Assembly: GCA_028287455.1 (NCBI GenBank)
Contig: JAQBPP010000255.1
Span: 1 to 8,881 of the forward strand
From: Bacilli bacterium
Lineage (GTDB): Bacteria; Bacillota; Bacilli; Tumebacillales; JAQBPP01
Reading direction: 5' to 3'
DNA length: 8,881 nt
The notes below the pieces were generated by a model. It saw nothing but the letters and a program-made list of their open reading frames with translations, was not told where the DNA came from and ran no database searches. Below are positions 1 through 6,402 of the stretch, piece after piece; the stretch's first letter is position 1; each line of letters starts with the position of its first letter. A program made the translations under genes and the position numbers.

Positions 1-131
1 CCATCGAAAACGTATGGACAAGAGTTGACAAGCATCCGAGGAAATCACCCATTTTTTGAAAAATAGACGATTGCCTGAGGGTAGCCTGGGATGATCCGCG
101 CATTGCCGAAACCATTAAACAGTTGAGATAA
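1..131 (+). other. Left-edge stretch, possible 3' end of a broken or edge-cut gene
   Basis: No intact gene can be read here. The first plus-strand frame is open from the edge to a TAG at 64-66. The third frame has a TGA at 57-59 and then reads on to a TAA at 129-131, ending in the protein-like string AWDDPRIAETIKQLR. One extra A in the A5 run at 59-63 would join the two frames into a continuous tail (HPFFEKIDDCLRVAWDD and onward). A convergent gene ending here would share the groEL terminator. The stretch is too short to name a family; it may equally be non-coding. Low confidence. Confidence 0.2.
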
Positions 132-151
132 TGCAGATATTTGGGCGCAAG

Positions 152-197
152 AAAAAAGAGGGAAACCCCTGATTTCTCAAGGATTTCCCTCTTTTAG
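152..197 (-). terminator. Rho-independent terminator of groESL
   Basis: A perfect 12-bp stem is formed by AAAAGAGGGAAA (154-165) and TTTCCCTCTTTT (184-195), with an 18-nt loop that can add a short CCT/AGG pair. On the minus strand the stem is followed by a U-rich tail (complement of the A run at 152-157). It starts 14 bases past the groEL stop. The plus-strand side ends in TTTT, so it may also stop a convergent transcript from the left. Confidence 0.9.
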
Positions 198-210
198 TTG
201 AAAGCTGCTA

Positions 211-1839
211 TTACATCATGCCCATGCCGTCCATGCCGCCCATTCCTGGTGCGCCACCTGCTTTGTCTTTCTCAGGCTTATCTGCTACAACTGCTTCTGT
301 TGTCAGGAACAAAGCGGCTACAGAAGCTGCGTTTTGCAGCGCAGAACGAGTGACTTTGGCAGCGTCCACGATGCCTTCTTTGAACATATCCACCCATTCG
401 CCGCTCTCAGCGTTATAGCCGATGCCAACAGCTTCTTTTCTCAGCCGTTCGATGATCACTGCGCCTTCCAGACCACCGTTGTCAGCGATTTGGCGAACAG
501 GAGCTTCCAGCGCTTTGCGAACGATGCGAACACCGGTTGCTTCATCGCCTTCTAAATGGATATTGTCAAGTGCTGCAATAACGTTAACCAGTGCAGTTCC
601 GCCACCTGCAACCAGTCCTTCCTCAACTGCTGCACGTGTAGTATTCAATGCGTCTTCAATGCGCAGTTTCTTTTCTTTCAGTTCGGTTTCAGTAGCCGCA
701 CCTACTTTGATCACAGCTACACCGCCGGAGAGCTTAGCTAAGCGCTCTTGCAGTTTTTCGCGATCGAAGTCAGAAGTGGTTTCATCCAGCTGAACCCGAA
801 TTTGGTGGATGCGGCCTTGAATATTCGCTTGTTCACCGCTGCCGTCAACGACAATTGTGTTTTCTTTGGAAACACGAATTTGACGAGCGCGACCTAATTG
901 TTCGATCGTTGTGCTCTTCAATTCCAATCCCAATTCCTCGGAGATCACTTCACCGCCGGTTAATGCGGAGATATCTCCCAGCATTGCTTTGCGACGATCA
1001 CCGAAGCCTGGAGCTTTAACCGCTACAGCTGTAAATGTACCGCGAAGTTTATTTACAACTAAAGTAGCGAGTGCCTCACCTTCAACATCTTCTGCAATGA
1101 TCAAGAGTGGACGGCCAGATTGAACAACGCGTTCGAGCACTGGCAGAATTTCTTGAATATTGCCGATTTTCTTGTCGGTGATCAAGATATAAGGGTCATC
1201 GAGGACAGCCTCCATTTTGTCATGGTCGGTTACCATGTAAGGAGAAATGTACCCGCGGTCGAATTGCATCCCTTCCACCACTTCAAGCTCAGTGGTGAAA
1301 CCTTTGGACTCTTCAACCGTGATGACGCCATCTGTACCCACCTTCTCCATCGCGTCTGCAATCAGAACACCGATTTCCTTGTCGCTTGCTGACACGGCAG
1401 CCGCTTGCGCGATGCTGTCCCGGCCTTCAACAGGTTTGGAGATGCGTTTGATTTCTGCTACTGCAGCAATAACTGCTTTTTCAATCCCTCTGCGCAGAGC
1501 CATTGGGTTTGCGCCAGCAGTTACGTTTTTCAAACCTTCACGAATTAAAGCCTGTGCAAGCACAGTAGCAGTTGTAGTACCGTCCCCTGCTACATCGTTT
1601 GTTTTGGTGGCAACCTCTTTAACGAGTTGCGCCCCCATATTTTCAAACGGATCTTCCAATTCGATTTCTCTCGCAATGGTTACACCGTCATTTGTAATCA
1701 AAGGTGAACCAAACTTCTTCTCAAGCACCACATTGCGGCCGCGTGGACCGAGGGTTACTTTTACAGCATCCGCAAGTGCGTCAACGCCACGAAGCATTGA
1801 CCGACGAGCTTCTTCACGAAATATAATGTCTTTAGCCAT
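211..1839 (-). CDS. groL: Chaperonin GroEL (60 kDa, Hsp60)
   Basis: ATP-driven cytosolic chaperonin; 14 subunits form a double ring that encloses unfolded proteins under the GroES lid. The 542 residues are full family length (about 540-548). Visible hallmarks: the N-terminal equatorial segment TLGPRGRNVVLEK (29-41), the nucleotide-binding GDGTTT (85-90), the signature AAVEEGLVAGGGTAL near residue 405, and a Gly/Met-rich tail (528-542, GGAPGMGGMDGMGMM) typical of GroEL C-termini. The ATG at 1839 is preceded by AGGAGG (1851-1856 on the plus strand) with an 11-base gap. It lies 69 bases behind groES and shares its CIRCE-controlled promoter; the terminator follows directly. Nothing is unusual in the protein. 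Confidence 0.99.
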   Translation of the reverse strand: MAKDIIFREEARRSMLRGVDALADAVKVTLGPRGRNVVLEKKFGSPLITNDGVTIAREIELEDPFENMGAQLVKEVATKTNDVAGDGTTTATVLAQALIREGLKNVTAGANPMALRRGIEKAVIAAVAEIKRISKPVEGRDSIAQAAAVSASDKEIGVLIADAMEKVGTDGVITVEESKGFTTELEVVEGMQFDRGYISPYMVTDHDKMEAVLDDPYILITDKKIGNIQEILPVLERVVQSGRPLLIIAEDVEGEALATLVVNKLRGTFTAVAVKAPGFGDRRKAMLGDISALTGGEVISEELGLELKSTTIEQLGRARQIRVSKENTIVVDGSGEQANIQGRIHQIRVQLDETTSDFDREKLQERLAKLSGGVAVIKVGAATETELKEKKLRIEDALNTTRAAVEEGLVAGGGTALVNVIAALDNIHLEGDEATGVRIVRKALEAPVRQIADNGGLEGAVIIERLRKEAVGIGYNAESGEWVDMFKEGIVDAAKVTRSALQNAASVAALFLTTEAVVADKPEKDKAGGAPGMGGMDGMGMM

Positions 1840-1908
1840 TCGTAATCGAACCTCCTAGCCTAGGTATTTTGTGCTGACACGATCCTTATGTCGGTCGTGC
1901 GAGTTTGC

Positions 1909-2193
1909 TTACTTCTCGATTACTGCGAGAATGTCGTTTTCGCGCAGAATCAGATAGTCATCGCCGTCTACCTTAATTTCGGTGCCAGCATATTTGGAGA
2001 AGATTACGCTGTCGCCAACATTCACATCAAGAGCAACTACGTTGTCGCCGATGACTTTGCCAGTTCCGACTGCTACAACTTCCCCTTCTTGCGGTTTTTC
2101 TTTCGCGGTGTCCGGCAAGACGATTCCGCTAATTGTTTTTTCTTCGCGCTCCAGTGCCTTGAGAACCACACGGTCTCCCAACGGTCTGATCAT
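1909..2193 (-). CDS. groES: Co-chaperonin GroES (10 kDa, Hsp10)
   Basis: Heptameric lid of the GroEL chamber. The 94 residues are the usual length. It starts MIRPLGDRVVLK, carries the mobile loop region EEKTISGIVLPDTAKEKPQ that docks on GroEL, and ends with DYLILRENDILAVIEK, all standard for Bacillota GroES. The start at 2193 is fixed by AAGGAGG (complement at 2201-2207) with a 7-base gap. A longer in-frame ATG at 2247 would sit inside the CIRCE operator, so it is not used. First gene of the groES-groEL operon, with a 69-base gap to groEL. Expected to be heat-induced through HrcA. Confidence 0.98.
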   Translation of the reverse strand: MIRPLGDRVVLKALEREEKTISGIVLPDTAKEKPQEGEVVAVGTGKVIGDNVVALDVNVGDSVIFSKYAGTEIKVDGDDYLILRENDILAVIEK

Positions 2194-2236
2194 GCAAAAC
2201 CCTCCTTGAACAAGTTTTGATGACAAATTAGTTTTG

Positions 2237-2263
2237 TTAGCACTCATCTGCAGCGAGTGCTAA
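2237..2263 (-). promoter_or_regulatory. CIRCE operator (HrcA binding site)
   Basis: A perfect match to the CIRCE consensus: TTAGCACTC (2237-2245), a 9-base spacer, then GAGTGCTAA (2255-2263). It lies between the predicted groES promoter and the groES ribosome binding site, so it is at the start of the transcript. HrcA is the known repressor at CIRCE in Bacillota and releases it on heat shock when GroEL is occupied. hrcA itself is not in this window. Confidence 0.97.
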
Positions 2264-2274
2264 TTTCATTCTTT

Positions 2275-2303
2275 ATATTAGTCATTTCGCCCAGCTTTTG
2301 CAA
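2275..2303 (-). promoter_or_regulatory. Sigma-A-type promoter of groESL
   Basis: Read on the minus strand: TTGCAA (-35, plus positions 2298-2303), a 17-base spacer, then TAATAT (-10, 2275-2280). Each hexamer matches the sigma-70/A consensus at four of six bases. The predicted start near 2268 puts CIRCE at about +5 to +32, the classic arrangement for HrcA repression. Confidence 0.75.
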
Positions 2304-2346
2304 GTCATCTTTGTGAAAAAATTCAATTCGATTTTGTGAAAGCGTT

Positions 2347-2360
2347 TTTAGTATACTAAA
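2347..2360 (+). promoter_or_regulatory. 14-bp perfect palindrome, possible operator or -10 region of the Lgt-like operon
   Basis: TTTAGTATACTAAA is a perfect palindrome 34 bases before the Lgt-like start codon. It contains TATACT (2352-2357), a good -10 hexamer, but no convincing -35 lies 16-18 bases upstream. It sits between the divergent groES promoter and the Lgt-like gene. The 10-mer ATACTAAAGT recurs at 6328-6337 upstream of tatA. It could be a -10 box, a repressor site, or both. Confidence 0.4.
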
Positions 2361-2394
2361 GTTGCTGCTCACGTCGCTGTTCGGAAGGTGCATG

Positions 2395-3186
2395 ATGGCG
2401 TTTCCCGTCTATTTACATCTTGGAGGACTCCAGCTCCACCCGCACGTTGTGTTTGAATCATTAGCGTATTTGATCGGATTTCGCCTCTATTTACTGCTTC
2501 GCAACAGACGGTTAGCCGGGGGCGGGGCCAGCATGCCGCAAGAAACCGCCGTCTGGATCATTGCCGGAGCGGCTGTCGGTGCTGCGCTGGGCTCCAAAAT
2601 CCTGGATTGGTTTCTCGATCCCGGCGTGTTCGCTCGCATTCATCAGCTGAGTGACCTCTCCTTTTTGGCAGATGGTAAAACGATTGTCGGCGGTCTGCTG
2701 GGGGGATTAATTGGTGTCGAGTGGATGAAGAAAAAAACCCACTGGTCTGCCCCCACTGGCGATGAGCTCGTGTTTCCGCTCATTGTCGCCATTTCGATTG
2801 GCCGGATTGGCTGTTTTCTGACGGGTTTAGCAGACGACACTTATGGCGTGCAAACGAACTGGATTACAGGTGTCGATTTTGGCGACGGCATTCCGCGGCA
2901 CCCTACCCAGCTTTATGAGATCGCCTTTTTACTGTGCCTCGGCGCCTGTCTTCTGTTCTTAATGAAAAAGAAGCCTGATCTGCCCTCCGGCACCCGATTT
3001 CAACTTTTTATGATCAGTTACCTGCTGTTTCGCTTGTGTGTCGACTTTATCAAGCCAACTCCCCATCCTTATTTCGGACTTAACAACGCGCAGGCGGCAA
3101 GTCTTGCCGGTCTTCTTTACTATCGAAAATACATACGCCGGTGGGTGTCCACCCATTTGAATGAAAGGAAAGATGCAAGTGCCTAA
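2395..3186 (+). CDS. Lgt-fold integral membrane protein (prolipoprotein diacylglyceryl transferase-like)
   Basis: A membrane protein of 263 residues with about seven hydrophobic segments, related to Lgt, which moves diacylglyceryl from phosphatidylglycerol onto lipoprotein cysteines. Lgt features seen: AYLIGF (24-29), VGGLLGGLIG (98-107), IGRIGCFLTG (135-144) and PRHPTQLYE (167-175). It departs from active Lgt by my alignment: E. coli H103 is V98, Y26 is E21, N146 is C140 (common in Gram-positives) and R239 appears to be K220; R143 is kept as R137. It may therefore be a paralogue with another lipid substrate rather than the housekeeping Lgt. The ATG at 2395 is chosen because GGAAGG (2383-2388) lies 6 bases before it; the ATG at 2392 and a TTG at 2362 fit worse. 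Its end overlaps the radical SAM gene, implying translational coupling. Confidence 0.85.
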   Translation: MAFPVYLHLGGLQLHPHVVFESLAYLIGFRLYLLLRNRRLAGGGASMPQETAVWIIAGAAVGAALGSKILDWFLDPGVFARIHQLSDLSFLADGKTIVGGLLGGLIGVEWMKKKTHWSAPTGDELVFPLIVAISIGRIGCFLTGLADDTYGVQTNWITGVDFGDGIPRHPTQLYEIAFLLCLGACLLFLMKKKPDLPSGTRFQLFMISYLLFRLCVDFIKPTPHPYFGLNNAQAASLAGLLYYRKYIRRWVSTHLNERKDASA

Positions 3187-4591
3187 TCGCCCATATCTTT
3201 TTTATGAATTAACCAGCAGCATCTGTTCCAAATGTTTGCGCAAAACGGAAGCGAAAGTCATCATTCAGGACGGACGTGTCTATTTGCAGAAATATTGTTT
3301 CCAGCACGGGCCGGAGAAGGTATTAATCTCGACTGATCCTGAGTACTACAAGAAATGCCGCGAATTCCTCAAACCTGCAGAAATGCCATTGGTCTGGAAT
3401 ACGCCGATTCAATATGGCTGTCCTTATGACTGCGGCCTGTGTCCGGATCATGAGCAGCACAGCTGCCTGACCCTGGTGGAAGTGACCGATCGCTGCAACT
3501 TGCAATGCCCGATTTGCTATGCAGAGTCGTCACCGCATCAGGGCAGCTTCCGTTCGCTTGAGCAAATTGAGTTCATGCTGGATGCCGTGGTGCGCAATGA
3601 AGGCGAGCCAGATATCGTACAACTAAGCGGAGGAGAACCTACGATTCACCCTCAGTTTTTCGAAATTGTCGAGCTGGCCAAAAGCAAACCGATTAAACAC
3701 CTGATGGTCAACACGAACGGCATTCGCATTGCGCAAGATCGGGAGTTTGTAAAACGACTGGCCACTTACCAGCCAGGCTTTGAGATCTACCTGCAGTTTG
3801 ACAGTTTTGAGGAAACTGCCTTGCGCGAACTGCGCGGAGCTGATTTACGCGACATTCGCAAACGAGCAATTGCCCATTTAAATGAATTCGGGATTTCCAC
3901 GACGCTCGTTGTGACGCTGAAAAAGGGGCTGAACGATCAAGAAGTCGGCCGGATTATCCAGTACGCCGTAGAGCAGCCGGCTGTCCGCGGCGTCACCTTT
4001 CAACCTATTCAGGCTGCAGGGCGGCTGGAAGAATTCGATCCTGCATCAGATCGTTTGACCGTTAGTGAAGTGAGGCAGCAAATCATCGATCAATCTGGCA
4101 TATTCCAGGCACAGGATATCATTCCTGTTCCGTGCCACCCGGATTGTCTGGCGATGGGCTATGCGCTAAAGCTCGGCGGAACGGTAACTCCGCTCACGGG
4201 ACTGATGGATCCAGAGCTCCTGCTGAACGAAGGCCGCAATACGATCGTTTATGAACAAGATGAAAATTTGAAGTCCAAAATCTTCGAACTGTTCTCGCTC
4301 AATCATTCACCAGAATCCTCTCAGCTGTCTTTGAAAAATCTGCTCTGCTGCTTGCCGATGGTCCCAGTTCCTGCGTCGATTGGCTATGAGAACGTGTTTC
4401 GCGTGATCATCATGCAATTTTTGGATCCCTACAATTTCGACGTGCGTTCTGTCAAAAAGTCTTGCGTCCACATTGTTCATCCAGATGGACGAATCATACC
4501 GTTTGACACTTATAATATCTTTTATCGCGGCGACAAAGAAAACCAGCTCAAAGAGATTCAGGCTGAAATTGCGCACACTTCCAGGAGATAG
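3179..4591 (+). CDS. Radical SAM enzyme, tetraether lipid synthase (Tes/MJ0619)-like
   Basis: The protein has 470 residues from the GTG at 3179. Domains in order: an N-terminal metal-binding knuckle (C16xxC19 ... C40xxH43); an auxiliary cluster motif GCPYDCGLCPDH (80-91) with C96; the radical SAM motif C106xxxC110xxC113 binding the [4Fe-4S]-SAM cluster; the SAM-binding GGEPTIHP (151-158); Cys pairs C319/C323 and C390/C391; and a C-terminal C429 with HPDGRIIPFDTYN. This Cys layout is that of the MJ0619/Tes family, whose archaeal members join lipid chains by C-C bonds; bacterial relatives have been linked to membrane-spanning lipids. MJ0619 was earlier proposed as a pterin methylase, so substrate and reaction here are open. 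The GTG is chosen because AAAGGA (3164-3169) lies 9 bases before it; the ATGs at 3173 and 3161 are alternatives. It overlaps the Lgt-like gene. Confidence 0.9.
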   Translation: MPNRPYLFYELTSSICSKCLRKTEAKVIIQDGRVYLQKYCFQHGPEKVLISTDPEYYKKCREFLKPAEMPLVWNTPIQYGCPYDCGLCPDHEQHSCLTLVEVTDRCNLQCPICYAESSPHQGSFRSLEQIEFMLDAVVRNEGEPDIVQLSGGEPTIHPQFFEIVELAKSKPIKHLMVNTNGIRIAQDREFVKRLATYQPGFEIYLQFDSFEETALRELRGADLRDIRKRAIAHLNEFGISTTLVVTLKKGLNDQEVGRIIQYAVEQPAVRGVTFQPIQAAGRLEEFDPASDRLTVSEVRQQIIDQSGIFQAQDIIPVPCHPDCLAMGYALKLGGTVTPLTGLMDPELLLNEGRNTIVYEQDENLKSKIFELFSLNHSPESSQLSLKNLLCCLPMVPVPASIGYENVFRVIIMQFLDPYNFDVRSVKKSCVHIVHPDGRIIPFDTYNIFYRGDKENQLKEIQAEIAHTSRR

Positions 4592-4602
4592 GGGCGGGTC
4601 AA

Positions 4603-4917
4603 GTGGCTGATCGGAAGCAGCATTTGCGGCGAGTTCTGCAAGGAATTGGGCTTGTCTGGGTCATCAACTTGCTGTTTGCAGGCATCTGTCTGCTCATGGT
4701 CCATTTCAAAGTCGACCTGTTCAGCATATTCGTCCTATTAATCGGCATCGTTCAATGGATCTATCTGACGCCAATCCTCATCGTATCCAGGATAAAAAAA
4801 CGCACGGGAATCACCCAAGGGATCGCAATTGGAGGAGCGCTGTTTCTCCTCCTGAATTTCACGATGTGCGCAGGTGCAATCGGATGGTATGACCAAGTGA
4901 TTAGCTGGGCGAGTTAA
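4603..4917 (+). CDS. Small three-helix membrane protein, function unknown
   Basis: A protein of 104 residues that I do not recognise. A basic N-terminus (ADRKQHLRR) is followed by three hydrophobic segments at about 14-35, 39-61 and 72-95, separated by a short loop (HFKVDLF) and a basic loop (SRIKKRTG). By the positive-inside rule the N-terminus and the second loop would be cytoplasmic. The start is a GTG 11 bases after the radical SAM stop, with GGGGCGGG (4591-4598) four bases before it as a weak ribosome binding site. It is the last gene of the three-gene operon; spacing suggests it works with the Lgt-like and radical SAM proteins, perhaps as a membrane anchor or partner, which is inference. 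It converges on tatC with only 19 bases between, and no clear terminator is seen there. Confidence 0.75.
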   Translation: MADRKQHLRRVLQGIGLVWVINLLFAGICLLMVHFKVDLFSIFVLLIGIVQWIYLTPILIVSRIKKRTGITQGIAIGGALFLLLNFTMCAGAIGWYDQVISWAS

Positions 4918-4936
4918 TGCGGTAAATCACGTGCCC

Positions 4937-6067
4937 TTAAGCAGAGTCTCGCTCCTGCTGAACGCGCAGGCGCCTTTTGTAAGCGTATTTGGAGATTTGA
5001 ATGGATAATTCATAAAGCAGGATCATAGGTACAGTTAGCGACAAGTGGGATGTAATTTCCGGCGGTGTCAGCATAAAGGAAACAAGTACAATAAAAAAGT
5101 AAGCATACTTCCTAAACTTGATTAGCCGCATTGGGTTTAGGATCCCTAACCGCGTTAAAAACAGGATGATAATTGGCATTTCAAAGATAAAGCCAAACGG
5201 CACCAAAAGCCGCACCATAAAACTGAAATAAGAATCAGCAGTAGGTAAATAGTTAGTGTACTGTGTGGAAAATCCATACAGCACCCTCAATAGCGACGGA
5301 AACACCAGGAAACGGCCAAATAACAGTCCGACAATGAAGACCAGGAAAACGGCTGGTATATAGGTCAATGTAACCCGCCGTTCACGCGCAGTGAGACCAG
5401 GAGCGACAAACAGCCAGACCTGCCACATCACAAACGGAATCGTCGGCACAAGCGCAGCCAAGCCGCCAATCATAAAATAGACGTGAATGATCTCAGCCGG
5501 GCCCAGCACGGTCAACTTCATTCCCAGCGGCGTCGTTAGGAACAGATAAATTTTATTGACAAAGAAAAGAGACAGGATTAGGAAAATTACAAAAGCAACC
5601 AACGAGAGAATCAGACGTTTCCGCAAATCAGTTAAATGATCCACAATCGAGAGTGCGCGGTCACGAACAGATAATGGATCGGCTTCTTCCCGTCGTGCGG
5701 GTACTTCCTGCGGTGCAGAAGCTTCCGCACGAACAGGCACTTCCTGCCTAGCAGGTTCTTCTCGTGCCGCGTCCGCTGTGCTTATGGACTGATCCCACAA
5801 CTCGTCCATCTGATCTTCTTCCAAGACGACAGGGAGCTCTGCCATCTGCACGATCTCGTCTGGCAGGGCTTCCTGCGGCTGTTTCCCTGGCTCTTCCTGG
5901 TTGGATGAATCTTCTGCAGTGAGCCTGGTGTGTGCGGAAGGTGAAGCATCAGGTGGCGTGGGCAAAGAAACTTTATGCTGCGGCTCGCTCCCTGCCGGCG
6001 CATAAAGCCCCAGCGCAGCCAACTCTTGCTCTGCAGAATGAAAAGGCTGCTTTTTTTGATCGGTCAC
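4937..6067 (-). CDS. tatC: Twin-arginine translocase subunit TatC with a long acidic N-terminal extension
   Basis: TatC is the six-helix receptor for twin-arginine signal peptides and exports folded proteins with TatA. The core spans about residues 139-376: DHLTDLRKRL (143-152, the HLxELR motif), FVAPGLTARERR (220-231), FGFIFEMP (291-298, conserved Glu296) and LTPPE (333-337). Two usual residues are swapped conservatively: D for E in HLxELR and E for D in TPPD. Residues 1-138 are a predicted soluble, Pro/Glu/Ala-rich, probably disordered extension; typical TatC is about 250 residues. The extension is real on sequence grounds: the GTG at 6067 has GGAGAGGG (complement at 6072-6079) four bases upstream, and the frame is open with no comparable site inside. 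It follows tatA by 11 bases in one operon. Confidence 0.95.
   Translation of the reverse strand: MTDQKKQPFHSAEQELAALGLYAPAGSEPQHKVSLPTPPDASPSAHTRLTAEDSSNQEEPGKQPQEALPDEIVQMAELPVVLEEDQMDELWDQSISTADAAREEPARQEVPVRAEASAPQEVPARREEADPLSVRDRALSIVDHLTDLRKRLILSLVAFVIFLILSLFFVNKIYLFLTTPLGMKLTVLGPAEIIHVYFMIGGLAALVPTIPFVMWQVWLFVAPGLTARERRVTLTYIPAVFLVFIVGLLFGRFLVFPSLLRVLYGFSTQYTNYLPTADSYFSFMVRLLVPFGFIFEMPIIILFLTRLGILNPMRLIKFRKYAYFFIVLVSFMLTPPEITSHLSLTVPMILLYELSIQISKYAYKRRLRVQQERDSA
5687..5746 (-). repeat. Degenerate 12-residue repeat in the TatC extension
   Basis: Residues 108-115 (QEVPVRAE) and 120-127 (QEVPARRE) are two copies at a 12-residue (36-base) period, preceded by a weaker EEPAR at 103-107. This suggests the linker grew by short tandem duplication. 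Codons in the copies have already diverged. Confidence 0.6.
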
Positions 6068-6078
6068 AAAACCCTCTC

Positions 6079-6297
6079 CTACTTCTGCGATGGCGTCGAT
6101 GAAGAGTGAGGGGCTTCCTTGCTCTCTTCAGGTTTAGCAGGCTCCGGATCCGAGACGATGTCACGGGTGGCATCCTTGAATTCACGCAGGGATTTGCCGA
6201 ACGCCTTACCAATTTCCGGCAGTTTGCTTGGACCAAAAACAATAAGTGCTAATACCAGCAGCAAAATGAGACCGGGAATTCCTATATTCGAAAACAT
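6079..6297 (-). CDS. tatA: Twin-arginine translocase pore subunit TatA
   Basis: A protein of 72 residues, normal for TatA. It has an N-terminal membrane helix (IGIPGLILLLVLALIV, about 5-20), the FGPSKLPEIG hinge, an amphipathic helix (KAFGKSLREFKDATRDI) and a polar, acidic Pro/Ser/Glu-rich tail ending SSSTPSQK. TatA oligomers form the transport path opened by TatC. The ATG at 6297 is chosen because GGAG (complement at 6306-6309) lies 8 bases upstream; the GTG at 6306 overlaps that site. tatC follows 11 bases later, giving a minimal TatA-TatC system with no TatB, as in other Bacillota. I found no firm promoter in the 105 bases upstream. A TTGACA occurs there (complement at 6372-6377) without a well-spaced -10, and ATACTAAAGT lies at 6328-6337. 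Confidence 0.92.
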   Translation of the reverse strand: MFSNIGIPGLILLLVLALIVFGPSKLPEIGKAFGKSLREFKDATRDIVSDPEPAKPEESKEAPHSSSTPSQK

Positions 6298-6402
6298 GCC
6301 TCTCACTCCAATTCAGCTAGTTATTTAATACTAAAGTACCACAAGTTAATGGAGAAACCAGAGAATTTTTATGTCAAAAGTGTGGAGGATGGCTTTTGCA
6401 GG

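Noticed and set aside
1..103. Open minus-strand frame running from an ATG at 103 out of the left edge
   Set aside because: No ribosome binding site and no recognisable protein sequence; too short to support.
1247..1858. Long open frame (203 codons) opposite groEL, with other shorter ones at 218-1392
   Set aside because: Antisense shadows of a highly conserved gene; no ribosome binding sites and low-complexity Ser/Ala/Thr composition.
1840..1908. Hairpin in the groES-groEL gap (CACGA with TCGTG)
   Set aside because: A 5-bp stem with a long loop, no T-tract; too weak to call an attenuator or processing site.
2194..2247. Longer groES start at 2247 (18 extra residues)
   Set aside because: The ATG lies in the CIRCE spacer and lacks a ribosome binding site, while 2193 has AAGGAGG at ideal spacing and gives the standard MIRPLGDR start.
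4954..4980. Hairpin CCTGC/GCAGG followed by CGCCTTTTGT as a terminator for the plus-strand operon
   Set aside because: Only 5 base pairs, a weak T-tract, and it lies inside the tatC coding sequence.
6324..6377. Promoter for tatAC built on TTGACA (complement at 6372-6377)
   Set aside because: No acceptable -10 hexamer at 16-18 bases; alternative pairs nearer the gene match consensus poorly.
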